DNA of 64,000 nucleotides from Mesorhizobium muleiense (GCF_900099905.1 NZ_FNEE01000001.1:173091-237090), one strand, 5' to 3'; numbered from the stretch's first letter, positions 1 through 8,742 are shown. Made by a program: numbers and translations. The notes: generated by a model not told the origin, from the letters alone.

Positions 1-546
1 GCCGTCCTCTTTGGGTACTTCGTCCTTACCACGGCCTATTCGTTCTACCTCAAGCGCAAGATGCTCATCGACGTCGTTACGCTCGCGATGCTCTACACGG
101 TGCGCATCATTGCCGGGGCTATCGCGATCGGAGTGCACGTCTCTCCGTGGCTTCTGACCTTCGCCATCTTCATTTTCTTGGCGCTGGCGCTGGTCAAGAG
201 ATATGCCGAACTTGCCACACGCCTAGATCTCCAACTGTCCGAGCCTTCGAACCGGAACTACAAGTTCGAGGATCTCGGCGTGGTTGCCGCGTTTGCAGCG
301 GCCGCGGGCTACAATTCCGTCACCGTGTTCGCGCTGTACATATCCTCGCCGGACGTGAACGTGCTCTACCAACGGCCGCAAATGCTCTGGTTCGTCTGCC
401 CCGTGCTCATCTACTGGACCAGCCGTCTGGTGATGATTGCTCACAGGCGCAGCATGACCGAGGATCCGATTGTGTTTGCGATGACCGACCGCAACAGCCT
501 GCTGTCATTCCTCATTGCCGGGCTAGCTGTCGTGGCGGCGGTCTAG
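1..546 (+). CDS. UbiA-family prenyltransferase, C-terminal part (decaprenyl-phosphate phosphoribosyltransferase-like)
   Basis: The frame is open to base 1, so the start lies upstream and only 181 C-terminal residues are visible. They form a polytopic membrane protein with at least four strongly hydrophobic helices and a KRYAEL loop motif, as in the UbiA branch that moves phosphoribose onto decaprenyl phosphate (mycobacterial Rv3806c type). The following genes resemble DprE1 and DprE2, which oxidise and reduce decaprenyl-phosphoryl-ribose to the arabinose form. That context favours a polyprenyl-phosphate phosphoribosyltransferase over a quinone-biosynthesis UbiA. Family assignment is firm; the exact substrate is inferred from neighbours. 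Confidence 0.8.
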   Translation, partial: AVLFGYFVLTTAYSFYLKRKMLIDVVTLAMLYTVRIIAGAIAIGVHVSPWLLTFAIFIFLALALVKRYAELATRLDLQLSEPSNRNYKFEDLGVVAAFAAAAGYNSVTVFALYISSPDVNVLYQRPQMLWFVCPVLIYWTSRLVMIAHRRSMTEDPIVFAMTDRNSLLSFLIAGLAVVAAV

Positions 547-569
547 GCAACGCGAAATGGTGTAACGAT

Positions 570-995
570 ATGCGTTCCCTTCAATTCACAACATACGCGA
601 CCCGTTATGCGGCTTTCGCAGTCATCGCGACGGCAGCCAACCTCCTGTTGCAGGAGGCAACAGTTCGCGCCGCACCGTTTTTCACTCTCTTCGTTTCAAT
701 CACGGTCGGCACCGTCGGGGGATTTGTCGTCAAATATGTTCTCGACAAAAACTACATCTTCTTTGATCCGTTTGAAGGCAGGTACCAGGAAGCCCGCAAG
801 GTAACGCTCTACGGGGTGTTCAGCGTACTAACGACGATTATCTCCTGGGCCTTCGAAATAGGATTCTGGCACATTTGGGGGACGTCTCTTGCCAAATATT
901 CGGGCGCGATTCTCGGACTTGCCATCGGCTATGCAACCAAGTTCGCCCTCGACAGCAGATATACCTTCCGTTCCGGGAGGCCACAGTGGAGCTAA
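570..995 (+). CDS. GtrA-family membrane protein
   Basis: A 141-residue protein with four predicted transmembrane helices and the GtrA pattern of a mid-protein F-V-x-K-Y-x-L-D-x-x-Y-x-F segment repeated near the C-terminus as K-F-A-L-D-S-R-Y-T-F. GtrA-like proteins are thought to move polyprenyl-linked sugars across the inner membrane. The ATG at 570 is chosen because everything upstream in this frame is antiparallel shadow of the UbiA gene. The gene starts 24 bp after UbiA and overlaps the next gene by 10 bp, so all four genes are probably one operon. A role in flipping the polyprenyl-phosphoryl pentose is an inference. Confidence 0.85.
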   Translation: MRSLQFTTYATRYAAFAVIATAANLLLQEATVRAAPFFTLFVSITVGTVGGFVVKYVLDKNYIFFDPFEGRYQEARKVTLYGVFSVLTTIISWAFEIGFWHIWGTSLAKYSGAILGLAIGYATKFALDSRYTFRSGRPQWS

Positions 996-2308
996 GCGGG
1001 TGGGGACGGTATCCGAGGCACAGCAGCAACGTCGTCAGCCCGGGATCTCCTCGCGAACTGGCGATGCTGCAGCGGCACATACCGACCTACGTGGCGCGAG
1101 GCAACGGACGCTCATATGGCGACGCCGGTATCGGTGCAGGAGTGACGCTCGATATGCGTCGCTTCGACCGAATGAAGGGTTTCGACGAAACCTCGGGCTT
1201 ACTGACAGTCGAAGCTGGTGTGTTACTAGCTGACCTAATCGACAGATTCCTGCCTCGAGGGTTCTTCCCTGCCGTGGTACCGGGCACGCGCTTTGTCACG
1301 ATCGGCGGCATGATTGCTGCGGACGTTCACGGCAAAAACCATCATTGGGTCGGGGGCTTCGGCGATCATGTAGAAGCGCTGAAACTGATGTTTCCCTCGG
1401 GACAGACGGTCCGATGCTCCCGGGATGATAATTCTGACCTCTTCAAAGCTACGATTGGGGGGATGGGCCTGACTGGAACGATTGTCGAGGCTACGATCCG
1501 GTTGATCAAGGTCGAAACAGGATGGATGAGGCAGAACACTGTACGAGCCGAGAATATATTATCGGCCGTGCAGCTACTGACAGCTAATGAAGGCGCCAGC
1601 TATGCCGTAGCTTGGGTCGATTGCCTTTCCAGGGGAAACGCGCTTGGCCGCTCGCTGGTTTACCTCGGCGAACATGTCAGCCTTGACGCTCTCCAGGAAA
1701 GAAACCCGGGTGCACCGATCTACCCGAATACCCGTGGTCGCGGGATTGCCGTGCCATTGGATGCCCCGGGCTTTCTTCTCAACAGGCACTCCATCCGAGC
1801 CTTTAATGCGCTCCGTTACGCCCGCGCCCGCACCAAGGATGAACTGGTGACGTGGCAATCCTATTTCTTCCCCCTGGACGGCCTTGACCAATGGAACCGG
1901 CTCTACGGCCGCCGCGGGTTCCTGCAATACCAATTCGTTCTCCCCCATCAGACAGCGTCACGCGTCTTGCCTGAAATCATGGGAGAAATTGCCACAACGA
2001 GGGACCCGTCGTTCCTTGCCGTCCTCAAGACGTTGGGCAAGGGTGGCGGCCAGCTTTCATTTCCTATGCCGGGAGTCACGCTGGCTCTCGATTTTCCCGT
2101 ATCCGACAGCATCTTCTCACTTCTGGATAGATTGGACCGCTTGGTCGTCGAAGGGGGAGGGCGGCTCTATCTGGCTAAGGACGCCCGCCAGCGGCCCGAA
2201 ACGTTCGAGGCGGGCTATCCGAACCTTTCTGTATTTCGTCAGCAGCGCCGCGCGATTGGGGCCGAAGGACGGCTCGCATCGATGTTGTCGAAAAGGATCG
2301 CAGTATGA
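986..2308 (+). CDS. FAD-dependent DprE1-like decaprenylphosphoryl-ribose 2'-oxidase
   Basis: A 440-residue protein if translated from the GTG at 986, which has a GGGAGG Shine-Dalgarno sequence 5 bases upstream; longer in-frame starts run into GtrA coding sequence. The FAD_binding_4 domain is visible from GRSYGD (residues 41-46) through HGKNHH (115-120), the latter typical of DprE1 and its relatives. In mycobacteria DprE1 oxidises the 2'-hydroxyl of decaprenylphosphoryl-ribose, and DprE2 reduces the keto intermediate to the arabinose epimer. The stop codon overlaps the start of the DprE2-like gene, so the two are translationally coupled. The arabinose product is inferred from homology and gene order. 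Confidence 0.85.
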   Translation: MELSGWGRYPRHSSNVVSPGSPRELAMLQRHIPTYVARGNGRSYGDAGIGAGVTLDMRRFDRMKGFDETSGLLTVEAGVLLADLIDRFLPRGFFPAVVPGTRFVTIGGMIAADVHGKNHHWVGGFGDHVEALKLMFPSGQTVRCSRDDNSDLFKATIGGMGLTGTIVEATIRLIKVETGWMRQNTVRAENILSAVQLLTANEGASYAVAWVDCLSRGNALGRSLVYLGEHVSLDALQERNPGAPIYPNTRGRGIAVPLDAPGFLLNRHSIRAFNALRYARARTKDELVTWQSYFFPLDGLDQWNRLYGRRGFLQYQFVLPHQTASRVLPEIMGEIATTRDPSFLAVLKTLGKGGGQLSFPMPGVTLALDFPVSDSIFSLLDRLDRLVVEGGGRLYLAKDARQRPETFEAGYPNLSVFRQQRRAIGAEGRLASMLSKRIAV

Positions 2309-3051
2309 CGACACAACCGGGAACCGCCTTGATCATAGGCGGCACTTCGGACATAGGGAGGGCAACGGCCCTCGTCTATGCCGAGCATGGCTGGAAAGTG
2401 ATCCTTACGGCCCGAAACGACGAAGAAGGCCTGCGGGAGGTCAACCACCTTCTCACCGCCTCGCAGGCCAAGGCCGAACTTTGCCGCCTCGACATCTTGG
2501 ATACGGAGTCGTTCGGGCCGTTCATCAATTCACTCGGCACATTGCCCAATACAGTCGTCTGCGTGGTGGGAATGCTTCCAACCCAGTCGAGAGCGGTTGC
2601 CGACACGGCATACGCCTCACTGTCACTCCGTACGAATTTTGAGGGACCCGCAATTCTCCTTGGCATGCTGGCGGACCGATTCGAGAAGCGGGGCACCGGC
2701 ACCATCGTTGGTGTCAGTTCGGTCGCCGGAAACCGCGGCCGCGCCTCCAACTATGTCTACGGCTCCGCCAAAGCCGGATTGACTGCTTTCCTGTCGGGGC
2801 TTCGAGGTCGATTGTGGCACTCAGGCGTGAGGGTGGTGACGGTCATGCCGGGTTTCGTCCGGACCCGAATGACAGACGGGATGAAACTGTCACCATTTTT
2901 AACGGCAGAACCTGATGAAGTAGCCGAAGCCATCTACGAGGCTGCGGAATCGCGGCACCGCGACATCATCTACGTGAGAAGAAGCTGGCGTCTTGTCATG
3001 GGGGTAATCGCCGCGATGCCTGAGGGCGTTTTTAAGCGGGTCAAGTTCTAG
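2305..3051 (+). CDS. SDR-family DprE2-like 2'-keto reductase
   Basis: A 248-residue classical short-chain dehydrogenase. The nucleotide-binding GGTSDIG is at residues 12-18, the catalytic Ser near 138, and the Y-G-S-A-K pair at Tyr152/Lys156. The ATG overlaps the preceding stop (ATGA), as expected for a coupled DprE1/DprE2 pair. The likely reaction is NAD(P)H reduction of polyprenylphosphoryl-2-keto-erythro-pentofuranose to the arabinofuranose donor. Homologues of this gene set are known from Nod-factor arabinosylation in Azorhizobium (noe genes) and from mycobacterial cell walls. No arabinosyltransferase is visible next to it. Confidence 0.83.
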   Translation: MTTQPGTALIIGGTSDIGRATALVYAEHGWKVILTARNDEEGLREVNHLLTASQAKAELCRLDILDTESFGPFINSLGTLPNTVVCVVGMLPTQSRAVADTAYASLSLRTNFEGPAILLGMLADRFEKRGTGTIVGVSSVAGNRGRASNYVYGSAKAGLTAFLSGLRGRLWHSGVRVVTVMPGFVRTRMTDGMKLSPFLTAEPDEVAEAIYEAAESRHRDIIYVRRSWRLVMGVIAAMPEGVFKRVKF

Positions 3052-3275
3052 GGGCATTGTGCAGATGAAGCCATTGCGCGCCGCTGCTGGCGAGATAGCT
3101 TCGGCAAAAGGGTTCGAAGCCTGCAACGATATTGCCGCCCCAGCGCTCGAATTTTGCGTACAGACTATCTGGATTTCTTATCCTGAACGATGTCCCGCGT
3201 CGCTGCAATGTTCGTACTATCCAAACGCAAGTCAAAGCGATCGGTTCACGCCGCCGCTGGGTTGGACCTAGCGTC

Positions 3276-4688
3276 ATGCAGGTCTCGTTCATCGGTCTCT
3301 TAGTTTGCACTGGAATATTGCTTCTAGGATGCTATTTCCGGGCTCCATTAATCATCGGGCTCATTGTGTCGCTGACATTCGGTGCAACTGCCGTTGTTAC
3401 GCTAAGTTCGCTTGGGGGATCGTCGCCACTCATCTTCACGTTCTTCGCTGCGCTTCTGGTGACTGCCGTCGCCTTCAGGCGACGAATTTGGCGGCACCTC
3501 GGCGATGTATTCGGCGAAATCCGACCGATCTGGGCCCTCTGCGGGCTGATGCTCTATGCCATGGTCGGCGCCTGGTTGTTCCCGCGCTTCTTCGCGGGAG
3601 ATACTATTGTCTTTGTACAATCGACAATGCGACGCGGAGTCGTGGAGGCTCCGCTTGCACCCGTGTCGGGCAATATCTCACAAACCGGATATTTCGTTTT
3701 GGGGGGCCTCACTGCTATCGCCCTGTGCGTTCTGCTTCTGCACAAGGATAGAATGGACCAAATTCGGCGCGCATTCCTTCTCTCATGCGGTCTCCACTGC
3801 GGGATGGGATTGATCGACCTAATCGGCAAGCTAGCAGGAGCAGGAGATGTCCTTCGGCCGATCCGCACAGCCAACTACGCGATGCTCTCAGAAGTTAAGA
3901 CGGGTGGTTTTTGGCGCATTACGGGTGCCGCCTCCGAGGCATCGGCCTTCGGCGGCGGATCACTCGCCTGTTTAGCATTCTGTTATGTTTACTGGCGCAA
4001 AACTAAGTCGCGGCTGGCGGGGGGGCTGGCAGTTCTGGTGCTTGTCCTTTTGGCCCTTTCCACGTCTTCGGTGGCCTATGTGGGACTAGCCATACTGAGC
4101 ATTCCTGTTGCGATCTCTATCTTGCGCTCATTCCTTTCCGGCCGCTTCGACAAGACCGAAATCTTGATCCTCACCGTCGTTTCGCTTGGTGTTTGCATGG
4201 CCTTGGCGATTGGCCTTTATGATGAGGGTTTCTTCACTCCATACGTCCAACTACTTGATTCTATGGTTATAAATAAGGGAAATTCCTCCTCTGGCCAGGA
4301 GCGAGCCTACTGGAATGCTAAAAGTATGGAGGCGTTCTTCGAGACGAGCGGTCTCGGTGTAGGCTTGGGCAGTTCGCGTGCATCTAGCTGGCCGATCGCA
4401 GTTGCGTCACAGCTTGGCTTGGTCGGCGGCCTGATGATGGCAGTGCTCTTGGTGGTGGTTTTTCGGGGCATGGGAAGCCTCAAACAGTATATCGATCCAG
4501 AAACCAACGCAGTGGTGTCAAGCGTGCGAGCTTGTGCTCTGGCTTCCATTGTTGCCGGCTCTCTTGCCGGTGGGAGCGCCGATCCGGGTATCGGCTTTTT
4601 CATTGCTGTTGCGGTCATCTGCGCAACCAGGGTCCGTGCTCTAGGCGCAAGTACGCCCGACACGCGGCTCCCGACGCAGGACTCCTAG
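3276..4688 (+). CDS. O-antigen/exopolysaccharide polymerase (Wzy-like) membrane protein
   Basis: A 470-residue polytopic protein with roughly eleven hydrophobic segments and a large periplasmic loop around residues 325-370 carrying G-Q-E-R-x-x-Y-W and G-x-G-L-G-S motifs. This layout is seen in the Wzy/O-antigen ligase superfamily. Start at ATG 3276 is preferred because the upstream in-frame extension is hydrophilic and unlike a membrane protein; the ribosome site is weak, so the start is uncertain. It lies 225 bp after the DprE2-like gene. It probably polymerises or ligates a lipid-linked repeat unit made by this cluster. Polymerase and ligase cannot be told apart by eye. Confidence 0.7.
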   Translation: MQVSFIGLLVCTGILLLGCYFRAPLIIGLIVSLTFGATAVVTLSSLGGSSPLIFTFFAALLVTAVAFRRRIWRHLGDVFGEIRPIWALCGLMLYAMVGAWLFPRFFAGDTIVFVQSTMRRGVVEAPLAPVSGNISQTGYFVLGGLTAIALCVLLLHKDRMDQIRRAFLLSCGLHCGMGLIDLIGKLAGAGDVLRPIRTANYAMLSEVKTGGFWRITGAASEASAFGGGSLACLAFCYVYWRKTKSRLAGGLAVLVLVLLALSTSSVAYVGLAILSIPVAISILRSFLSGRFDKTEILILTVVSLGVCMALAIGLYDEGFFTPYVQLLDSMVINKGNSSSGQERAYWNAKSMEAFFETSGLGVGLGSSRASSWPIAVASQLGLVGGLMMAVLLVVVFRGMGSLKQYIDPETNAVVSSVRACALASIVAGSLAGGSADPGIGFFIAVAVICATRVRALGASTPDTRLPTQDS

Positions 4689-4781
4689 TTCGGCCCGCGA
4701 CCGGCGGGTCGGATCGCCTGAAGGCTCCTGATACGGAGATCCCTGTCAAACGGCGTTGAAGATTGACCCCTTATCGGCGTG

Positions 4782-4853
4782 CAATATTGACCCCTAAGGT
4801 CGGTGAGCTGATCCGATCCGTCGAGGCTGCTCGGGGTTGCGCACCTGGGCGGT
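4782..4853. repeat. 72-bp IS21-end direct repeat, copy A
   Basis: Near-identical to 5608-5680, differing by one C in the run after TTGA and one C/T change near the middle. Copy A keeps an extra outer motif (gattgacccc, starting about 4761) to its left, as expected for the true end of an IS21-type element with repeated terminal motifs. The two copies flank the flavodoxin gene in direct orientation. Confidence 0.85.
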
Positions 4854-4892
4854 CGTGTCTCACCACGCGAGGAGGCAAGAGATGTGCCGGTA

Positions 4893-5483
4893 TCACCTGC
4901 TCCCGACCCACTGCCGGATCTCGTCAGCCAATTGCTCGAGAACGCCCATCGTCCCGGCGGGGAGCGGGTCCGGAAACCGTTGCTCGGGATACGCGAGCGT
5001 TCCCCCCAGATGGACCGGCTGAACGCAGGGCATCTCGTGCTGTTCGAAAAACTTGATCATGTTGTCCGCGCATAGGCGCACACTCGGATCGTCCGCGGGA
5101 TCGGTGGCGCCGTTGACGATGACCGCTCCGAGTTTTCCTTTGAGCTGTTGTCCGTCGCGCCACAGGGGATCCGATCTGTCAAGCAAGACGACGCCCAGGG
5201 CCGGCGGCATTCCGAAGCAGGTGGGAGTAGCCATCAGAATCACGTCCGATTCTTTCATGAGTGACAGAACACGATCGATCCCGTCGCCGTGGTATCCGAA
5301 CGTTTGATAACACTGCTCGCACCCGAGACAGTCGATACGCTCATCGGCCAGACGCACCTGTTCCACGACCTTCACCCCCCGATCTCTCTCGAGCGAGCGA
5401 AGAACCTCGCCGAGCATCCGCGCTGAGTTACTGGACGCGCGTGGGCTGCAGTCTATTCCAATGATGGTCGTCGCTTTGTCCAT
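4893..5483 (-). CDS. Flavodoxin-family NAD(P)H-dependent FMN reductase
   Basis: A 196-residue protein from the ATG at 5483; an ATG 15 codons upstream is possible but lacks a better ribosome site. It begins with the flavodoxin-like phosphate-binding loop (GIDCSPRASSNS, residues 8-19), followed by a C-L-G-C-E-Q-C motif and an A-T-P-T-C-F-G flavin loop. It should bind FMN and reduce a small acceptor with NAD(P)H, in the cytoplasm. The gene is foreign to the polysaccharide theme and sits alone between two copies of an IS21 end. It was either caught between two IS copies or carried in with one. No substrate can be assigned. Confidence 0.8.
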   Translation of the reverse strand: MDKATTIIGIDCSPRASSNSARMLGEVLRSLERDRGVKVVEQVRLADERIDCLGCEQCYQTFGYHGDGIDRVLSLMKESDVILMATPTCFGMPPALGVVLLDRSDPLWRDGQQLKGKLGAVIVNGATDPADDPSVRLCADNMIKFFEQHEMPCVQPVHLGGTLAYPEQRFPDPLPAGTMGVLEQLADEIRQWVGSR

Positions 5484-5607
5484 GTGAGGATCCCTAGTAA
5501 GGCGTGACAGCTCGATACCGAATGGCACGGTGCGACGTTTTGAGTATCCCCACCGATGGCTTCAAAGTCGACGATACTCGCTCTTTACCTTTGAATTTTC
5601 CGGATCA

Positions 5608-5680
5608 CAATATTGACCCCCTAAGGTCGGTGAGCTGATCTGATCCGTCGAGGCTGCTCGGGGTTGCGCACCTGGGCGGT
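5608..5680. repeat. 73-bp IS21-end direct repeat, copy B
   Basis: Second copy of the repeat at 4782-4853, immediately downstream of the istB remnant (in its reading direction). It lacks the outer terminal motif that copy A has. Sequence to its left (ccggatca) is unrelated to the left flank of copy A, so the repeat ends abruptly here. Confidence 0.85.
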
Positions 5681-5695
5681 TCAGCGGGTTGGGGT

Positions 5696-6063
5696 TCAGG
5701 CGCGGTTCTTGAAGCGCCAGCTCTCGTTGCCGGTCTCGACGATATCGCAGTGGTGAGCGAGCCGGTCGAGGAGCGCGATGGTCATCTTGGCGTCACCGAA
5801 GACCAACGGCCATTCCCGAAAGGTCAGGTTGGTAGTGACGATGACCGAGGTCTGCTCGTAGAGGCGGCTGACCAGGTGGAATAGCAATTGGCCACCCTGG
5901 TACTTGATCGAGCGAGCCTGCTTCTCGGCGATCTCGGAGGTGAGCAGGTCGGCCGCGACGCGTTGGGGATCGTGCTGGCGCTTGATGGCGGTGGCTATGA
6001 TCTCGTCGTAGGCATTCTTCATGCCGTAGAGCTTGTGGTCAGGATCTTGGACCGTTCCATCAT
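5696..6063 (-). pseudogene. istB: istB (IS21-family ATPase helper), internally deleted and frameshifted
   Basis: The start (ATGATGG, overlapping the istA stop, with a GAGGAGGG ribosome site) is intact. A frameshift near 6035 separates the first codons from the frame encoding [13 protein letters not shown]. About 40 N-terminal residues are then joined in frame to the last 66 residues of IstB (V-T-T-N-L-x-F-x-E-W). Walker A and most of the AAA+ core are missing. Normal IstB is around 250 residues, so this copy cannot work. Confidence 0.85.
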
Positions 6064-6873
6064 ATTGCCCTCCTCAGGCTGTCGTAGCGGGCACAATCGG
6101 CCACTGGTTCACTGCGCAACCGTAGGGCTTGTGGCGTCGTCATGATGGTCACTGGCGCGGTGGGTTCACGCTGCCGGGCCAGGATGTTGAGGATGACGTC
6201 GGCCGAGCAGACTCCTTCCCGCAGGGCTTCGGCGCAGGCGGCTTCGACCGCCTGCAACCCATCCTGCAGCACCGCCGTGAGGATCGAGACCATCTGCCGA
6301 TTGCCATCATCGAGAGCGGCGAGACGACGCCTGATCTTGTCGATGCCGGCAGGCAGCACCCAGTCCTTGAAGGGAGCGCCATTACGCAAAGCCCCGGGCT
6401 TGCGGGCCAGCACCGGCACGTAGTGCGAACGGATCGAAGGTCGTCTGGTCGCGACCGAAAGAGCGGGGATGCTCGCCGACCATCCTGCCGTCCTGGCGCA
6501 GCTTGATGTGATCGGCATGGGCCCTGATCTCGACCGGTCGGCCGACTGCACTTGCCATAACCGAGTATCGGCTGTTGTCGAAGCGCACCAGGCAGGTCTT
6601 GGACACCGATGCCGTCACGCCGTGGAAGCCATCGAAGCGGCCGACATATGGCACCAGGTTCGGCCGCTCGGTCTCGAACACCTCCCAGATCGTCCGGTCT
6701 CGGAGTTCGGGATGCCGATGCGCCCGGGCATAAGCCATGGCTTTATCGAGCAGCACAACGTTCAACTCGTCATAGCTCTTGACCCGCCGACGCGGCGTGA
6801 AGAAGCGCTCGCGCACCAACCCCACCAGGTTCTCGACCTGGCCCTTCTCCCAGCCCGAGGCCGGAGTGCAGGG
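6060..6873 (-). pseudogene. istA: istA (IS21-family transposase), truncated and frameshifted
   Basis: Only the C-terminal half survives, starting at C-T-P-A-S-G-W-E-K-G-Q-V-E-N, a hallmark of IstA just after the rve catalytic core. The frame changes near 6430-6460, between G-R-D-Q-T-T-F-D-P-F and R-S-H-Y-V-P-V-L-A. The 5' half, with the helix-turn-helix and most of the DDE domain, is replaced by IS3 sequence on the other strand. Its stop overlaps the istB start as in intact IS21 elements. Confidence 0.85.
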
Positions 6874-6896
6874 GACTGGGTCGACAAGATTTGCCC

Positions 6897-7405
6897 GCAG
6901 GTCTCCGACTTCACCTACGTCGCGACCTGGACGGGCTTCGTCTATGTCGCCTTTGTCATCGACACCTTTGCGCGAAGGATCGTTGGCTGGCGGGTGAGCC
7001 GGACGGCGCATGCCAGCTTCGTTCTGGACGCTCTGGAACAAGGCTCTCCAGGATCGGCGGCCCGTGCAGGGAGGCGGGCTCATCCATCACAGCGATAGAG
7101 GCAGCCAATACGTCTCTATCAGATACACCGAGCGCCTGGCGGAGGCCGGCGTCGAGCCTTCGGTGGGCAGTGTCGGCGACTCTTACGACAATGCTCTCGC
7201 CGAAACGATCAACGGTCTTTACAAGGCCGAAGTGATACATCGACGCGGACCCTGGCGCTCATTCGAGGCCGTCGAGTTCGCCACGCTCGAATGGGTCGAC
7301 TGGTTCAACAATCGCCGGCTGCTGGAGTCCATCGGCAACATGCCGCCGGCCGAAGCCGAGGAACGCTACGACGCCATGTTGGATGAACCAGCCATAGCCG
7401 CGTGA
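6897..7405 (+). pseudogene. IS3-family transposase orfB, 3' half with a frameshift
   Basis: The integrase core is recognisable from V-S-D-F-T-Y-V-A-T-W (first Asp) through H-H-S-D-R-G-S-Q-Y (second Asp) to D-N-A-L-A-E-T-I-N-G (Glu), followed by the usual W-F-N-N-R-R-L-L-E-S-I-G C-terminal motif. A one-base shift near 7040 puts the first Asp in a different frame from the other two catalytic residues. orfA and the N-terminal half of orfB are absent, so this is a dead remnant. The element probably ends about 40 bp past the stop. Confidence 0.85.
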
Positions 7406-7443
7406 CTCAAACGAAACAGCTTCGATCAACTCGGGGCGGTTCA

Positions 7444-7549
7444 CATTTACGGGCGCCGGCTCTTTGCAAAGGTGTTGCTCCCGCGCCGCGCTGGCAGAGT
7501 TGGCAAACAAAAGCGAGAGGAAAGCAAGAGCAATACGCACTGTTGTCAT
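7444..7549 (-). pseudogene. 5' stub of a secreted-protein gene cut by the IS3 end
   Basis: An ATG at 7549 overlaps the stop of the acyltransferase gene (ATGA), so the two were translationally coupled. The stub encodes a convincing signal peptide: M-T-T-V-R, a hydrophobic core A-L-A-F-L-S-L-L-F, then A-N-S-A-S-A, and about 16 mature residues. The sequence then runs into the IS3 right end near 7443. The rest of the gene is not in the window. The family cannot be recognised from so little. Confidence 0.5.
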
Positions 7550-8742
7550 GTCGGCATCTCGGAAATTTGCCCGGTGGGAGATCGCAGATTGTGGATACCC
7601 AGGAAGCGGCGTTCGAAAAATCGGAATGAAAGTTCTGCGGCGACAATCGTCAGAAGGTATGCCAACAAGAACAACGCGATCCACGTATGGATTGGCCTCG
7701 GGTTCGCCGAAAAGTCCATTATCGGAGAGAGGGCCAACTTGGCCGCGACGACCGCAATCGCATGGTAAATGTATGCGCCATATGAAATCTCTCCAATATG
7801 TTGGAGAGATTTCAGTCTCAAAAGCCAGTGAACGGAACGGTGCTCCACAGCGGCAAGGCTTACAAGGCCGCCAGAGGCAGCGGCTAGCGCACTGTAAAGG
7901 AATACTTCGCGATACTGCCCCCACAGGATTCCGGAGAGGACGTTTTTTAGGATGTCGATGCCCCGCGCTTGCACGACATAGTAGTTAATGCTTGTGTAAA
8001 GTATTACATAGATGAAAAGTAAGCAGATTCCAACTATTGCAACAAATGGAGCTTTTCTTTGGAGCATTCCATATTTACTTAAAAAAGCTAGCAAACAGCC
8101 CGTCGCAAAGGCGTCGGTATGAAGAAAAGATCCAGCGTAGACCGCGTACGCGCTGGTTTCGGCACCCCATCCGATTCTGGTTAGGCCAATCGATACGGCC
8201 AGGCGCAGCACAGGCGCCAAGATGAGCATAGAAAGTAGCAGCAAGACTACGGTGCGGCGGGACATCAGGAACAGCGCAAAGCCGTAGATGACGTAGAACT
8301 GCATCTCCACTGAGATAGTCCACAGGTGCCCGACGGGCCAAGAACCAAGCTCACCTCGCCCAAGCGTCATGGCCAGATTGTTGATAAACCCCAGTAGCGA
8401 GCCAAGAGCGATCAGGTCGAGGCTACTCCCACTCACAAGGATGGTCACGACACCTGCGCAGATGTAGGCGAAATAGACAGGGACGATCCTAAGTGCGCGC
8501 CTGCGAAAAAACCCTACCAACCTCTCTAGCGCCGGTTGATCGCTTTCCCGGCTTATCACCGTAAGGGTAACAACGTATCCGGAGATCACGAAAAAGAGCC
8601 ACACACCCGTCCATCCAAATGGTAACAATCCGCAATGCTGTGCCACGACCGCCGTCATGGCTAAGCCTCTCAATGCGTCAACTGGGCCAACTCGCTGGCT
8701 GTTTTTCGGCATGTACGGAGACATCATCGACTGCGTTGGCAT
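7546..8742 (-). CDS. Acyltransferase-3 family membrane protein (ExoZ/OafA-like)
   Basis: A 398-residue protein with about ten transmembrane helices. It opens with D-A-L-R-G-L-A, then G-V-W-L-F-F-V-I-S-G-Y, then R-R-A-L-R-I-V-P-V-Y, then H-L-W-T-I-S-V-E: the acyltransferase-3 signature with its conserved membrane His. These proteins O-acetylate or O-succinylate surface polysaccharide. Of two ATGs two codons apart, 8742 has the better spacing from AAGGA. The gene overlaps a truncated secreted-protein gene downstream and follows the ExoF-like gene at 122 bp on the same strand. Which sugar it modifies is unknown. Confidence 0.88.
   Translation of the reverse strand: MPTQSMMSPYMPKNSQRVGPVDALRGLAMTAVVAQHCGLLPFGWTGVWLFFVISGYVVTLTVISRESDQPALERLVGFFRRRALRIVPVYFAYICAGVVTILVSGSSLDLIALGSLLGFINNLAMTLGRGELGSWPVGHLWTISVEMQFYVIYGFALFLMSRRTVVLLLLSMLILAPVLRLAVSIGLTRIGWGAETSAYAVYAGSFLHTDAFATGCLLAFLSKYGMLQRKAPFVAIVGICLLFIYVILYTSINYYVVQARGIDILKNVLSGILWGQYREVFLYSALAAASGGLVSLAAVEHRSVHWLLRLKSLQHIGEISYGAYIYHAIAVVAAKLALSPIMDFSANPRPIHTWIALFLLAYLLTIVAAELSFRFFERRFLGIHNLRSPTGQISEMPT

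Larger units (their letters stand above)
4757..7443. mobile_element. Insertion-sequence graveyard: IS21-family remnant plus IS3-family remnant
   Basis: The segment has, in order: an IS21-type outer end with two tandem ATTGACCCC motifs (about 4760 and 4787); a flavodoxin gene; a second copy of the IS21 end; decayed istB and istA on the minus strand; and the 3' half of an IS3-family orfB on the plus strand. The IS3 piece appears to run to about 7443, ending in a GGGGCGGTTCA-type terminus that cuts a chromosomal gene. The IS21 and IS3 remnants join near 6873-6900, so one element or a deletion truncated the other. No open frame here would make a working transposase. Confidence 0.75.

Noticed and set aside
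147..569. Upstream extension of the GtrA frame
   Set aside because: It reads out of frame through the UbiA gene and is Arg/Cys-rich shadow sequence; the natural GtrA start is ATG 570.
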